The notes under the pieces are model-generated. The model made no database searches and was not told the DNA's origin. It saw only the letters and a list, made by a program, of their open reading frames with translations. 64,000 nucleotides of DNA from the NCBI RefSeq assembly GCF_900580675.1, contig NZ_UTBG01000012.1, forward strand, positions 1 through 64,000, written 5' to 3'. A program made the position numbers and the translations under genes. This DNA is from Pseudomonas viridiflava. GTDB lineage: Bacteria > Pseudomonadota > Gammaproteobacteria > Pseudomonadales > Pseudomonadaceae. Below are positions 26,893 through 36,100 of the stretch, piece by piece. Numbering within the stretch: the stretch's first letter is position 1; each line of letters begins with the position of its first letter.

Positions 26893-27210
26893 TTACAGCG
26901 CCGGTGCGCTGAGTTCTGTGATAAGCGCCGCGAGGAAGGCCTGGATGACGGCTTCGTTGCGTTTGAAAAAGTGCCACTGCCCGGCCTTCTGGCTGCTGAT
27001 CAGACCCGCGCGTTGCAAGGTGGCCAAGTGGGCCGACACGGTCGACTGGGACAAGCCGCAGCGCTGATCGATCTGGCCGGCGCAGATGCCGTATTCGTGG
27101 TTGTGCAATTGCTCGGGGAATTGCGCTTTCGGGTCTTTGAGCCAGGTGAGGATGTCTCGTCGTACTGGGTGTGCCAGGGCTTTTATTATTTCGTCGAGGT
27201 CAATGGACAT
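26893..27210 (-). CDS. ArsR-family transcriptional regulator
   Basis: A 105-residue winged helix repressor. The start was placed at 27210 (MSIDLDEIIKALAHPVRRDIL), the usual beginning of this family; the open frame extends upstream through the promoter region but without sense. The recognition helix is in CGLSQSTVSAHLATLQRAGLI (about residues 51-71). Two cysteines, Cys43 and Cys51, flank the segment before the helix-turn-helix; the classical ArsR metal motif CVC is absent, so thiol- or electrophile-based sensing is possible. It leads the arsR-MFS-xenB operon and is divergent from acpH. ATATC-rich inverted repeats in the 155-bp intergenic region are candidate operators. Confidence 0.87.
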   Translation of the reverse strand: MSIDLDEIIKALAHPVRRDILTWLKDPKAQFPEQLHNHEYGICAGQIDQRCGLSQSTVSAHLATLQRAGLISSQKAGQWHFFKRNEAVIQAFLAALITELSAPAL

Positions 27211-27232
27211 GGCAGGTGCTCGGTTTCGTAAA

Positions 27233-27335
27233 GCGTTATATCGCGATGAGGCGAACTTTAAATCGTAATATCCCGATACACCAATATGATTTTGGTCTGA
27301 GGTCAGGCTGAATCGGTATATCGGGTTATAACGAT
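27233..27335. promoter_or_regulatory. Candidate ArsR-type operator region
   Basis: Three related AT-rich elements lie between the divergent arsR and acpH genes: GCGTTATATCGCGAT (27233-27247), ATCGTAATATCCCGAT (27262-27277, with perfect ATCG/CGAT ends) and a longer one at 27312-27335 with the same ends and an internal 8-bp palindrome GTTATAAC. CGTTATA occurs on the plus strand in the first and on the minus strand in the last. Repeated dyads like these in an otherwise GC-rich genome suggest binding of the adjacent regulator. Confidence 0.5.
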
Positions 27336-27364
27336 GCATTGACGGCAGTGCTAGACTGCGCGCC

Positions 27365-27949
27365 ATGAATTATCTCGCACATCTGCACCTGGGCGGCCAA
27401 CTCCCTGCACAACTGCTGGGCAGCCTGTATGGCGACTTCGTCAAAGGCCGCCTGCAGGGCCAGTTCAGCCCGCAAATCGAGTCGGCGATCCAATTGCACC
27501 GCTCCATCGACCGTTTCACTGACAGCCACCCCTTGGTCGCGGCGGCGTTGTCGCGCTTCAGCCTGACGCGCAGACGCTACGCGGGGATCGTCCTCGATGT
27601 GTTTTTTGACCATTGCCTGGCGCGGGATTGGGCGCTGTATGCCGACCAGCCCCTGGAGCACTTCACCTCGCAGGTGTACCGCGTGCTGGCGGCAGAACCG
27701 CAGTTACCGGGGCGGCTGGCGCAGATTGCGCCCTATATGGCGGCGGATGACTGGCTGGGCTCGTACCGCGAGTTTGCGGTGATGGACCAGGTGTTGCGGG
27801 GAATCTCGCGGCGGCTGACGCAGCCTGAGGAATTGGGCTATGCCATGCAGGAGTTGCGGCAGCTGTATGAACCGCTGAGTGAGGACTTCCGGGTGTTTTA
27901 CCCCGAGTTACAGGCATTTGCACAGTCCCACCTGATTAGTGGGATCTAA
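27365..27949 (+). CDS. acpH: Acyl carrier protein phosphodiesterase
   Basis: A 194-residue member of the AcpH family, HD-like hydrolases that remove the 4'-phosphopantetheine arm from holo-ACP. The sequence shows the family opening MNYLAHLHLGG, the DFVKGR segment (about residues 25-30), IQLHRSIDRFTDSHP (about 43-57) and FFDHCLARDW (about 80-89), which supply the His and Asp residues thought to bind Mn2+. Length is typical. The gene is alone on the plus strand between divergent arsR and a REPIN. No good ribosome binding site is visible before the ATG. Confidence 0.85.
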   Translation: MNYLAHLHLGGQLPAQLLGSLYGDFVKGRLQGQFSPQIESAIQLHRSIDRFTDSHPLVAAALSRFSLTRRRYAGIVLDVFFDHCLARDWALYADQPLEHFTSQVYRVLAAEPQLPGRLAQIAPYMAADDWLGSYREFAVMDQVLRGISRRLTQPEELGYAMQELRQLYEPLSEDFRVFYPELQAFAQSHLISGI

Positions 27950-27950
27950 A

Positions 27951-28039
27951 TGTGGGAGCGGGCTTGCTCGCGAATGCGGTGTATCATTCAGTACATCTGT
28001 AACTGACAGACCGCATTCGCGAGCAAGCCCGCTCCCACA
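27951..28039. repeat. REPIN: inverted pair of REP sequences
   Basis: The arms at 27951-27974 and 28016-28039 are exact reverse complements and identical in sequence to those at 5107-5195. The 41-base centre differs from the one there, although the first bases after the arm (TGCG) are shared. It fills the gap between convergent acpH and olsA. Confidence 0.9.
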
Positions 28040-28057
28040 TTTTTGACCGTGCCCGCT

Positions 28058-28849
28058 TCAGGCGGCAAACGCTGGCCGAACCGCCACCTGCTCTGCTTCC
28101 GGCAACGGCCCAAACAACGCCTTCTGCACCGCCTGCTGCGCCTGGAACGCCAGCGCGGCACGTTCCTGCCCGGCGCAGGCGATCGGCTTGAGCACATGGA
28201 TCTCCACGTCGCCCTGGTCATGGCCGAACAGGCGCATCAAGTGCGAGAGCAAATCGTCATCGCCAATAAACGGGGCCAGTGGGTCTACTTGCCCGTCGCG
28301 CAGGTAACGAATCGCCACCGGCTGCAGCGACACATCCGCGTCAATCGCACTGGCCAGCAAGCGCCCGTGAAAAGTGCGCAGGCTGCGCCCGTCGGTGGTG
28401 GTGCCTTCGGGGAACATCAGCAGCGGGTGCTGTTGCTCCAAGTGACGGGTCATCTGCTTGCGGATCAATTGGCTGTCGCCTGCACCGCGGCGGATAAACA
28501 GGCTGCCGGCCTTGGCCGCCAACCAGCCGGCCACCGGCCAGGTGCGCACTTCGGCCTTGGACAAAAACGACAGCGGCGTCACCATGCCCAGCAGCGGAAT
28601 GTCGGTCCAGGACACGTGGTTGCTCACCCACAGCATCGGCGTTTGCGGCAACTCACCGTGCACCGTCACGCGAAAGGGCAGGGCGTTGGTCAGCCGCGCC
28701 ATGAAGAAACGCGACCAGCGCTGGCGGCGCACCATCGAGTTGGCGACCCCCATTCGCTCAAACACACCAAACATTCCTGCCATACTCAAACCGAGCGCCA
28801 CCACCAGCAGCACGCGGGCAATGCGCCCGTAAACCCGCAGGCGGCCCAT
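28058..28849 (-). CDS. olsA: Lyso-ornithine lipid O-acyltransferase OlsA
   Basis: A 263-residue PlsC-type acyltransferase of the inner membrane. OlsA adds the second fatty acid to lyso-ornithine lipid, a phosphorus-free membrane lipid made under phosphate limitation. The catalytic H-x4-D motif is NHVSWTD (about residues 77-83) and the substrate-binding FPEGTTTDG follows near residue 146; one hydrophobic helix lies at the N-terminus. The start at 28849 ([15 protein letters not shown]) was chosen because it overlaps the olsB stop in an ATGA arrangement. Coupling to olsB supports OlsA over a general PlsC. Confidence 0.87.
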   Translation of the reverse strand: MGRLRVYGRIARVLLVVALGLSMAGMFGVFERMGVANSMVRRQRWSRFFMARLTNALPFRVTVHGELPQTPMLWVSNHVSWTDIPLLGMVTPLSFLSKAEVRTWPVAGWLAAKAGSLFIRRGAGDSQLIRKQMTRHLEQQHPLLMFPEGTTTDGRSLRTFHGRLLASAIDADVSLQPVAIRYLRDGQVDPLAPFIGDDDLLSHLMRLFGHDQGDVEIHVLKPIACAGQERAALAFQAQQAVQKALFGPLPEAEQVAVRPAFAA

Positions 28850-29604
28850 CACATGGCCGCCTTGAAGTGGCGGGCGTAGCGCGGGCACAGTTCATCGCGC
28901 TTGAGCAGGATAAACACGTCGGCCACCTGGAAATCTTCATCCCAGCACGGCTCGCCGCAGATCTTCGCGCCCAGGCGCATATAAGCCTTGAGCAGCGGCG
29001 GCATTTCCGCGATGACGTTGGACGGCAGGTCCAGCGCAGGCAGCGGTTTTTTCGGTTCGGCGCGCAGGTGTTCATTGCACAGGTAGCGTTCGCGCAAGCG
29101 CTGCATGATCGCGTGGGCCTGGATGCCGCCGTCGTGCATCGGGATGCTCGCGCACCCCATCAAATAGCTGTAGCCGCCCTGGTTGAGCACTTCGGCCAGC
29201 TCGCCCCACAACACGGCGATGGTGCCGCCGTTGCGGTAAGCCGGGTCGACACAGGTGCGGCCGATTTCCAGAATCGGGCCCTGCAAGTGCAGCAAGCCAT
29301 GCAGGCTGAATTCTTCTTCGCTGTAAAAGCGGCCCAAGGTGCTGGCGGCCTGGTGGTCGAGCAAGCGAGTGGTGGCGACCAATCGACCGCTGTTCAAGTC
29401 CCGCACGCCGATGTGGCTGCAGTGAACATCATAATCATCCATGTCCAGACCCAGTTCCGCGCCTTTCAGCTTGGCGTTGAACTCGCCGCTGAACACGTTG
29501 AACCGCAGAGCCTGGGCTTCCTGCAACGCCTGCGCGCCGATCAGGCGTTCGGCTTGCAGGCGGCGTTCATTGCCGGTGTCGCTGATGCGGGCGATCTGAG
29601 TCAT
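28849..29604 (-). CDS. olsB: L-ornithine N-alpha-acyltransferase OlsB
   Basis: OlsB transfers a 3-hydroxyacyl chain from ACP to the alpha-amino group of ornithine, the first step of ornithine lipid synthesis. The 251-residue protein is a GNAT-like fold of the autoinducer-synthase-like type; the segments [12 protein letters not shown] (near residue 30) and [22 protein letters not shown] (about residues 115-136) are typical. Start chosen at 29604 (MTQIARISD). It forms a two-gene operon with olsA. No Pho box was recognised in the 186-bp gap to the next gene. PitA at the window start is far away and not clearly linked. Confidence 0.88.
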   Translation of the reverse strand: MTQIARISDTGNERRLQAERLIGAQALQEAQALRFNVFSGEFNAKLKGAELGLDMDDYDVHCSHIGVRDLNSGRLVATTRLLDHQAASTLGRFYSEEEFSLHGLLHLQGPILEIGRTCVDPAYRNGGTIAVLWGELAEVLNQGGYSYLMGCASIPMHDGGIQAHAIMQRLRERYLCNEHLRAEPKKPLPALDLPSNVIAEMPPLLKAYMRLGAKICGEPCWDEDFQVADVFILLKRDELCPRYARHFKAAM

Positions 29605-29790
29605 GGCGAATCTCCGAGTGCCGGCCACGATTTCGGCCGGTCGACTTTGTTGTCCAAAGTCAGGCTATGTAGCCTCGGTGTCAGCGCCATGAAGTTACGG
29701 TGACGGTTGGATGACAGCCCCTTTTGTCGCAAATCTGTCATCAGCCTCGGCTAGGCTCGCGAGCTTGAATGCCCCCTTGAGTTAGCGTCC

Positions 29791-30864
29791 ATGGTCAGAG
29801 GCCTGTTGTGCGTTGTCCTGCTGTCAGTCACCGTCTTCGCCCACGCCGAAACCTGGCCAGACAAGGAGTGGGCCAAGGGCACCCCCCTCACAGGCCCTGC
29901 TGTCGAAGCCCTCGCCACCTACGCCTTCCCCCCGCGTGACGACGCCACCCGCCAAGGCATCCGCACCGATGCGCTGCTGGTGATCCGCGACGGCGAAATC
30001 ATCTATGAACGCTACGCCGCGCCCACCAGCGCCAGCACGCCGCACCTCACCTGGTCCATCAGCAAAAGCCTGATGGCCACCGTGCTCGGCGTGGCCTACG
30101 GCGATAACCGCTTCAAACTGACCGACCCGGTTGCGCGCTTTTACCCGCCGATGAAACAGCACCCCACGGTGACCATGGGCGACTTGCTGCACTGGGCCTC
30201 CGGCCTGGACTGGCAGGAAGACTACGAATTCGCCCCGCTGAAATCCTCGGTTGTCGCGATGCTCTACACCCGTGGCCACGCCGACATGGCCGAGTTCGTC
30301 GCCGGCACGGAGAGCTTCAGCGCCCCGGGCCAGGCGTTCCGCTATTCCAGTGGCGACAGCAACCTGCTGTCCGCTGCGCTCAAAGGCATGCTCGGCCACA
30401 AGGCCTACATGAGTTACCCCTGGGATGCACTGTTCAAACCGCTGGGCATTCGCAACGCCACCTGGGAAACCGACGCCGACGAAACCTTCGTCGCCTCGTC
30501 TTACGCCTACCTGACCGCCCGCGACCTGGCACGCGTCGGCTTGCTGATGGCGAGGGATGGGCGCTGGGGTGAAGAGCAGCTGGTGCCGAAAGCCTGGATC
30601 GCGTTCAATCGCCAGCCTTTCGCCCCCTATAAGACCGGCCAGGATGAAGCCGTGCCGGGCGGGCATTGGTGGCTCAATCAAGGAACCCCGCGCCCCTGGC
30701 CCGATGCCCCCGCCGACACCTTCGCCGCCCTCGGCCACTGGGGCCAGGCGCTGTACGTGATGCCCGACGAACACCTGGTGATCGTGCGCTACGGCGATGA
30801 TCGCGACGGCAGCTATAACCACAACGAACTGTTGAAACGTGTCCTCGCGGCGGTGCAACCATGA
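29791..30864 (+). CDS. Periplasmic serine hydrolase, beta-lactamase class C fold (S12)
   Basis: A 357-residue exported protein of the penicillin-binding/class C beta-lactamase superfamily. The signal peptide ends after AHA (about residue 19). The catalytic tetrad S-x-x-K is S89-I-S-K92 and the second motif appears as Tyr185-Ser-Ser (FRYSSGDSN) rather than the lactamase Y-x-N. A GHWGQ near the C-terminus takes the place of the K-T-G box, as in 6-aminohexanoate-dimer hydrolase and esterase-type members. It is therefore more likely an esterase, amidase or peptidase than a true beta-lactamase. The stop overlaps the next small gene by ATGA. Confidence 0.83.
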   Translation: MVRGLLCVVLLSVTVFAHAETWPDKEWAKGTPLTGPAVEALATYAFPPRDDATRQGIRTDALLVIRDGEIIYERYAAPTSASTPHLTWSISKSLMATVLGVAYGDNRFKLTDPVARFYPPMKQHPTVTMGDLLHWASGLDWQEDYEFAPLKSSVVAMLYTRGHADMAEFVAGTESFSAPGQAFRYSSGDSNLLSAALKGMLGHKAYMSYPWDALFKPLGIRNATWETDADETFVASSYAYLTARDLARVGLLMARDGRWGEEQLVPKAWIAFNRQPFAPYKTGQDEAVPGGHWWLNQGTPRPWPDAPADTFAALGHWGQALYVMPDEHLVIVRYGDDRDGSYNHNELLKRVLAAVQP

Positions 30865-31175
30865 TCCGTCGTCGCCCGTTTACCAGCCTGCTATTGCTGC
30901 TGTTGCTCGCTCTGTCGGGTTGGGTCTGGCACGAGCGCGTCAACCTGCAAGCCTTCCCCAACATCATCGCGGCCTACACCGCCAAGGAGTATTGCTCGTG
31001 CCGGTACGTGGCGAACAACCCGGCCGAATATTGCCGTGGGTACGTGAAGCAGTACGTGCCGACCAGCGCGTTCAGCGATAACCCGGAGCGCAGTGAAGTG
31101 ACGGCAAGCGGGTTGGGGCGCACGCACAGTGCAAGGTGGATGGGCGAGCGCCAAGGCTGTCGCCTGACCCCCTGA
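30861..31175 (+). CDS. Small cysteine-containing protein coupled to the S12 hydrolase
   Basis: A 104-residue protein of unknown function. An N-terminal hydrophobic segment (LLLLLLLALSGWVW, about residues 10-23) anchors or exports it. The rest holds four cysteines, at CSC (45 and 47), AEYC (about 58) and QGC (about 100), which would fit two disulfides in the periplasm. Its start lies inside the stop codon of the upstream serine hydrolase, so the two are probably made together and may act together. Similar short genes next to such hydrolases are sometimes labelled amidase in Pseudomonas genomes, a label the sequence itself does not support. Confidence 0.65.
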   Translation: MIRRRPFTSLLLLLLLALSGWVWHERVNLQAFPNIIAAYTAKEYCSCRYVANNPAEYCRGYVKQYVPTSAFSDNPERSEVTASGLGRTHSARWMGERQGCRLTP

Positions 31176-31190
31176 CCCACCAAAATCCCC

Positions 31191-31277
31191 TGTGGGAGCT
31201 GGCTTGCCTGCGAAGGCGGTGTATCAGCCAATGCATCAGTTGACTGACTCGCGCCTTCGCGAGCAAGCCCGCCCACA
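31191..31277. repeat. Degenerate REPIN
   Basis: Left arm 31191-31214 differs from the main REP type by a few bases (GCTGGCTTGCCTGCGAA); the right arm 31256-31277 has the TTCGCGAGCAAGCCCGC core but lacks two bases near its end. The pair follows the small cysteine protein gene. Confidence 0.8.
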
Positions 31278-31343
31278 TTGGATTTGCGCCGCTCGTGACA
31301 TTGAGCTTAAGGTTCGCTCAGGTTTTTCGCCCCACGAGTCCTT

Positions 31344-31934
31344 ATGTTCAACGCTTCGCTATTCAAACCCCTGGCCTTCGCCCTGCTGGCCGCTGCCACC
31401 GTGCCCGCTCACGCCGATTGGTACCTGGACAACGAGTCCTCACGCCTGTCGTTCGTTACCACTAAAAACACCGAGATTGCCGAGGTCCAGCGCTTCCTGG
31501 TGCTGCACGGCAAGGTCGACAGCAAGGGCGCGGCCAAGGTGGAAGTGGAGCTGGAATCGGTCAACAGTGGCATTCCGTTGCGTGACGAGCGTATGCGCAA
31601 TGACCTGTTCCAGATCAAGACCTTCACCGACGCGCTGATCAGCGCGCAGATCAACCTGCAGCCGATCAACGACCTGGCCCCCGGCGCGCAACTGGAGTTG
31701 CGCTTGCCGTTGAGCGTCACCTTGCATGGCAAGACCCAGATCTACAGCGCCGAATTGTTGGCCACGCGCCTCGACGACCGACGCTTCCAAGTGGTGACCC
31801 TGGAACCTGTGGTGCTGCATGCCGAGGATTTTGACCTGGCGCCGGGCGTGGCCGTGTTGCGCAAGGCGGCTGGGGTCAAGTCGATCAGTTTGTCGGTGCC
31901 GGTGGGTGCGGTACTGATCTTCACGGCGCGCTGA
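31344..31934 (+). CDS. YceI-like periplasmic protein
   Basis: A 196-residue exported lipocalin-like protein of the YceI family, which in structures bind polyprenyl or other lipid chains in a beta-barrel. The signal peptide is cut after AHA (about residue 24), the mature part begins DWYLDNESSRLSF, a typical YceI opening, and LPLSVTLHGKTQ (around residue 125) matches the conserved strand. The stop is one base before the start of the phospholipase-D family gene, so the two are almost certainly one operon; lipid-related functions for both would be consistent. Confidence 0.82.
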   Translation: MFNASLFKPLAFALLAAATVPAHADWYLDNESSRLSFVTTKNTEIAEVQRFLVLHGKVDSKGAAKVEVELESVNSGIPLRDERMRNDLFQIKTFTDALISAQINLQPINDLAPGAQLELRLPLSVTLHGKTQIYSAELLATRLDDRRFQVVTLEPVVLHAEDFDLAPGVAVLRKAAGVKSISLSVPVGAVLIFTAR

Positions 31935-31935
31935 C

Positions 31936-33093
31936 ATGAGCGGCGCGGTGTTCCCGTGGCGCAGCGCCAACCGTTTCGAGTTGTTGATCGACGGCCCGCA
32001 GTTCTTTCCGCAGATGCTGGTGGGCATTGCCCGGGCTGAGCAGCAAGTCGATCTGGAGTTGTATCTGGTGGAGGCCGGGGCCTGCGCCGATGCCATGGTT
32101 CAGGCGTTGGTCCTGGCTGCCGAGCGCGGCGTGCGCGTACGTTGCCTGTTTGATGATTACGGCAGCCTGGCCTTTACCCTCGGGCTGCGCAAACGCTTGA
32201 CCGACGCGGGGGTGGAGCTGCGGTTTTACAATCGCCTGAGCTGGCGGCGCTGGATGCGCAACCTGTACCGCGACCACCGCAAGCTGTTGCTGATTGACCA
32301 GGAGACCGCCGTGGTCGGCGGCACCGGCGTCACCGATGAGTTCTGGACGCCGGGGCAAGACACCGCCGAATGGCATGAGGTGATGGTGCAGATCAGCGGC
32401 CCGCTGGTGCTGGACTGGCAGGCTTTGTTTGATCGCCAATGGCACGCCAATGCAGCGCGCCGCGAGTGGAAGCCCGCCACGCATTTCGGTTTGCCGCGGC
32501 TACCCAAGCTGCCGGCGTCGGGGCCTGGCCTTGGCCGCGTGGCGTATGCCGACGCCCGCCAGCACCGCGATATCTTGCAGTCGCTGATCCGCGCGTTGAA
32601 CAGCAGCCAGCACCGCATCTGGCTGGCGACCCCGTATTTCCTGCCGACCTGGAGCGTGCGCCGTGCCTTGCGCCGCGCCGCCGGGCGTGGGGTGGACGTG
32701 CGTTTGCTGCTGACGGGCCCGCGCACCGATCACCCGTCCGTGCGGTATGCCGGGCACCGTTATTACCCGCGTTTACTGCGCGCTGGCGTGCAGATTTTTG
32801 AATACCAGCCGTGCTTCCTGCACTTGAAAATGGTGCTGGTGGACGACTGGGTGAGCATCGGCTCATGCAACTTCGATCACTGGAATTTACGCTTCAACCT
32901 GGAAGCCAACCTGGAAGCGCTGGACCCGGCGTTGACCCAGGCGGTGGCGGGCAGTTTCGAACGGGATTTTGCCCAGAGCCAGGCGGTGAGCCTGGAGGCG
33001 TGGAAGTCGCGGCCGTTGTGGCGGCGGGTGAAGCAGCGGGTGTGGGGCTGGATTGATCGGTTGGTGGTGAATTTGCTGGATCGGCGGGGGTAG
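31936..33093 (+). CDS. Phospholipase D family protein, cardiolipin-synthase-like (ClsB type)
   Basis: A 385-residue protein with two HKD catalytic motifs: His114-Lys116-Asp121 (HRKLLLID) and His296-Lys298-Asp303 (HLKMVLVD), each followed by the small Gly/Ser residues of the family (VVGGTG and SIGSCNFD). No N-terminal transmembrane pair is present, which separates it from ClsA and makes it like ClsB, which joins phosphatidyl units to make cardiolipin. The ATG lies one base after the YceI-like stop. The C-terminal 30 residues are basic and hydrophobic (RRVKQRVWGWIDRL) and may sit at the membrane. Confidence 0.85.
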   Translation: MSGAVFPWRSANRFELLIDGPQFFPQMLVGIARAEQQVDLELYLVEAGACADAMVQALVLAAERGVRVRCLFDDYGSLAFTLGLRKRLTDAGVELRFYNRLSWRRWMRNLYRDHRKLLLIDQETAVVGGTGVTDEFWTPGQDTAEWHEVMVQISGPLVLDWQALFDRQWHANAARREWKPATHFGLPRLPKLPASGPGLGRVAYADARQHRDILQSLIRALNSSQHRIWLATPYFLPTWSVRRALRRAAGRGVDVRLLLTGPRTDHPSVRYAGHRYYPRLLRAGVQIFEYQPCFLHLKMVLVDDWVSIGSCNFDHWNLRFNLEANLEALDPALTQAVAGSFERDFAQSQAVSLEAWKSRPLWRRVKQRVWGWIDRLVVNLLDRRG

Positions 33094-33123
33094 GGTGCCC
33101 CCGCCGTTCGCCTACAACGCTGC

Positions 33124-36100
33124 TTAGAACAGCAGCGTGTATTGCGCCGTAAGGCTTTGATCGTGTGTGCGCTCACCTTGCTGGCGGCTGAAGCCCAGGT
33201 CCAGCGTACTGTCGCGGCTCAGGCGTGCGGTGGCGCCCAGCTCTATTCGGGTGCTTTGGCGGTCCAGCGGTGCGCCGCTCACACTCATCACTCGGCCGCC
33301 ATCCCAGGCTGCTTTGGCGGTGGGGTGCAGGTCGCCGCCGGCATGGGTGTAAGCCAGGCCGCCGCGCAGGCTCAACCACGACGGGCCGATCCGGGCCTTG
33401 CCCAGGTCCAGGTTGACGCGCACACCGCCGGTGGCCAGGTTGACGCTGTCTTTCGAGGCTTTGCCGCGCAGTGCCGCGATGCCGCCGCGCTCGTTGTACC
33501 CTTCGCTGCGCTGTTGCACATTGGCCAGTTGCACGTACGGCTGCCAATCCCAGAAGTCATGGCTGAACCGGTAGTTGGCCTCGGCAAAGGTCTGCAGGGT
33601 GCGGCTGGCGTACTTGGCGGACAGTCGGTTTTCGATGCCGGGGAAGCTGACGCGGCGTTTGGTTTCGATCTCATGCCAGGCGTAGGCAATGCCGCCATAC
33701 AGGCCGAATGCGTCCCAGGTGTGACCGGCGTGAACGCCCAGTTGGTAGCTGTCGACACTGGCTTTGCCGCGAGAGCCGGCCTTTACGTCGGTACGGCCGC
33801 TGCCTGCCACTACGCCCAGACGGGTGCCCTGTTCCAACGGGTGATCGAAGCCGACCAGCAGGCCGGTGGTGCTGTGGGCTGCACGCGAGGTGCCGCTGTC
33901 GCCGCCAAGCTGGCCGGACTGGCGAGGCATTTGCACCCACGCGCCGCGGTTGTTCGCTTGCGGCCCGGCTGAGCGATTGCCTGGCGCGAGGCGCTGACGG
34001 TTGAACACCGCCTGGCGCAACACGCGGCTGTTTTCGATCAGCACTGCCTGGGTGCTGGGGTGCAGTTCGCCGCTCAACTGGTCCAGTGCCGACGGCGCCT
34101 GGTCGGGGAACAGTGCCGTCAGGCGTTGCACCAGCGGCGAGGTCAGTGCATCGGTGTCGGCGGCATTGGCGACAGCGCGCTGGTTGGGCGTTTCGGCGGC
34201 CGAAGCGAGTAAGCGGCCACGGCCGAATTCCACCAGCAGGCTGTTGGCTTCCTTGATCTGCGACACGCTGAGGAACGGCGAAAACTCACGACGGTCGATC
34301 GCGGCAAACTCGCCGCTCAAGGCCGCGTTGGCCTGCAGGATGCTGTAGCGCTGGCCGAGGTAGTAGCTGTTGGGTTGTGCGCTGAGGTACAGCGTGCCGC
34401 CGGTGATCGACGCCTGGTTACTCACCTGCAGCTTTGCGGGTGCGGTCGGGGCGGCCAGCCCGGTCATCAAGGTTGAACCGGCGGCTTGCCGGTAGTTACC
34501 GTCGACGGCCAGGGAGCCGTTGAGGCGCAACGTGCCGCCGTCGACGTTGACGTCGCCCTTGAGCGTATTGATGCCGTCCAACTCCAGAATGCCCTGCTTG
34601 AGCGTGGCCCCGGCAAAGCTGTTATTACCGCTCAGGCGCAGCCAGCCGATACCGGTTTTTTCCAGGCGCCCGGGGCCGCTGATGTCGTTGCGCCAATCGT
34701 CCCAGGCGCCGCCTTGCCAGACAATCGCACCGCCGGCGGGGCGGTCCATATTGACCACGGTGTCGACGCGCATCTGGCCGGGGCCGTCGATGGCTTTTTT
34801 CAGGTTCATCAGACCCCAGCCGTAAACGTCGTCGACGCCAGGGGCACCGAGGTCGGTGGCGGTGGTCAGCAATACATCGCGGATTTGCGGGTTATTGAGG
34901 TAGGGGAAACGCTCCATCAACAGGGCCAGCCCGCCGGTGACGTGGGGGGCGGCCATAGAGGTGCCGGAATTCAACGCATAACCCAAGTCCGGTTTATCTC
35001 CGGTCACGGTGAAGCCGTTGATATTACCGTCCAGGTCAACGCTGTTTTGCGTTTGTATCGACCCAGTAACCCAGGACGAGTTGATATCCGTCCCGGGCGC
35101 GGCCAGGCACCAGTCTTTGCTGAAGCCGCAGCGCATGGAAACATCGCTCAAGGTCAGCTCTTTATTCAAGTTGACGACAGTCAACCAATAGGGCTCCAAC
35201 GCTGCAAGCGCACGTGGCAGGTTGGACTGCAGTCCGGCATTGGGCGCTGTTTGCGGGGATTCGTTTGCTGTGGTCAGGTTGCCTGCTGCCCAGACGTGCA
35301 GCATTCCATACTGGATGGCGTTGTCGGCTATGGCCTTGAGTTCTGTATAAACGGGGGGCCCGGTTATGCTCAATGCAATGTCCAGCTCTGCTTCATCCGC
35401 AGGGGAAAATGGGCTCCCCCAACTGTGATTGACGACGCGCACATTATGTCTGTGCAAATCGGCATAGGCGGCGTCTACCGCTGCGGCTGTTGGAAGGGGG
35501 GCTCTCAAAACATCGGTTATGGCAATCGGGCCTCCCAGGTAGGTATTGCCGAACTTGCGCACTGCACTCAGGTTGGCCCCGTAAGCCACACCATGAACCC
35601 CGGCGCCATCACGATTGGCCAGTGCCGTACCGGCAACGTGAGTGCCATGTGCCTCGTAGGTAGCACCTGCCAGCCCGAGATATTCATCAAGTTGCTCTCG
35701 GGTAAGGCTGCCGTCGGCGATGAGTTCTTCAAGGGCAGCCAATGCTTCGGGTGGCAACGTGTCGAGTACGGTTACAGCGGCGCGATCACCTTCGGCGTAG
35801 AAGCAACCATTTTCCAGCGAGGCCCCACTGATGCAGCCGTTGTCAGCCATCAGTACGCCTGTATTCGGCTTCCCGGAAAATTCGCGATGACGCAGGTCGG
35901 TTCCCGTGTCGTAAACCGCCATTTGCACCCCGGCACCACTCAAGCCCCGTGCATAAGCGAACTCGGCGCCGACTGCGCCCAACCCCCAGTTACTCTTGAA
36001 CTCTTCACTGCGCCAACTCGCTGCATCGTGCGGTCGACCCTGTTCTTGATAGGTCGCCGCCTCAACGGCCGTACCCGACAGGCAGGCGAGTACACAGAGG

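Noticed and set aside
29791..30864. AmpC-type beta-lactamase
   Set aside because: The S-x-x-K motif is present, but Y-x-N is Y-S-S and K-T-G is replaced by a GHWG sequence, which fits esterase or amidase members.
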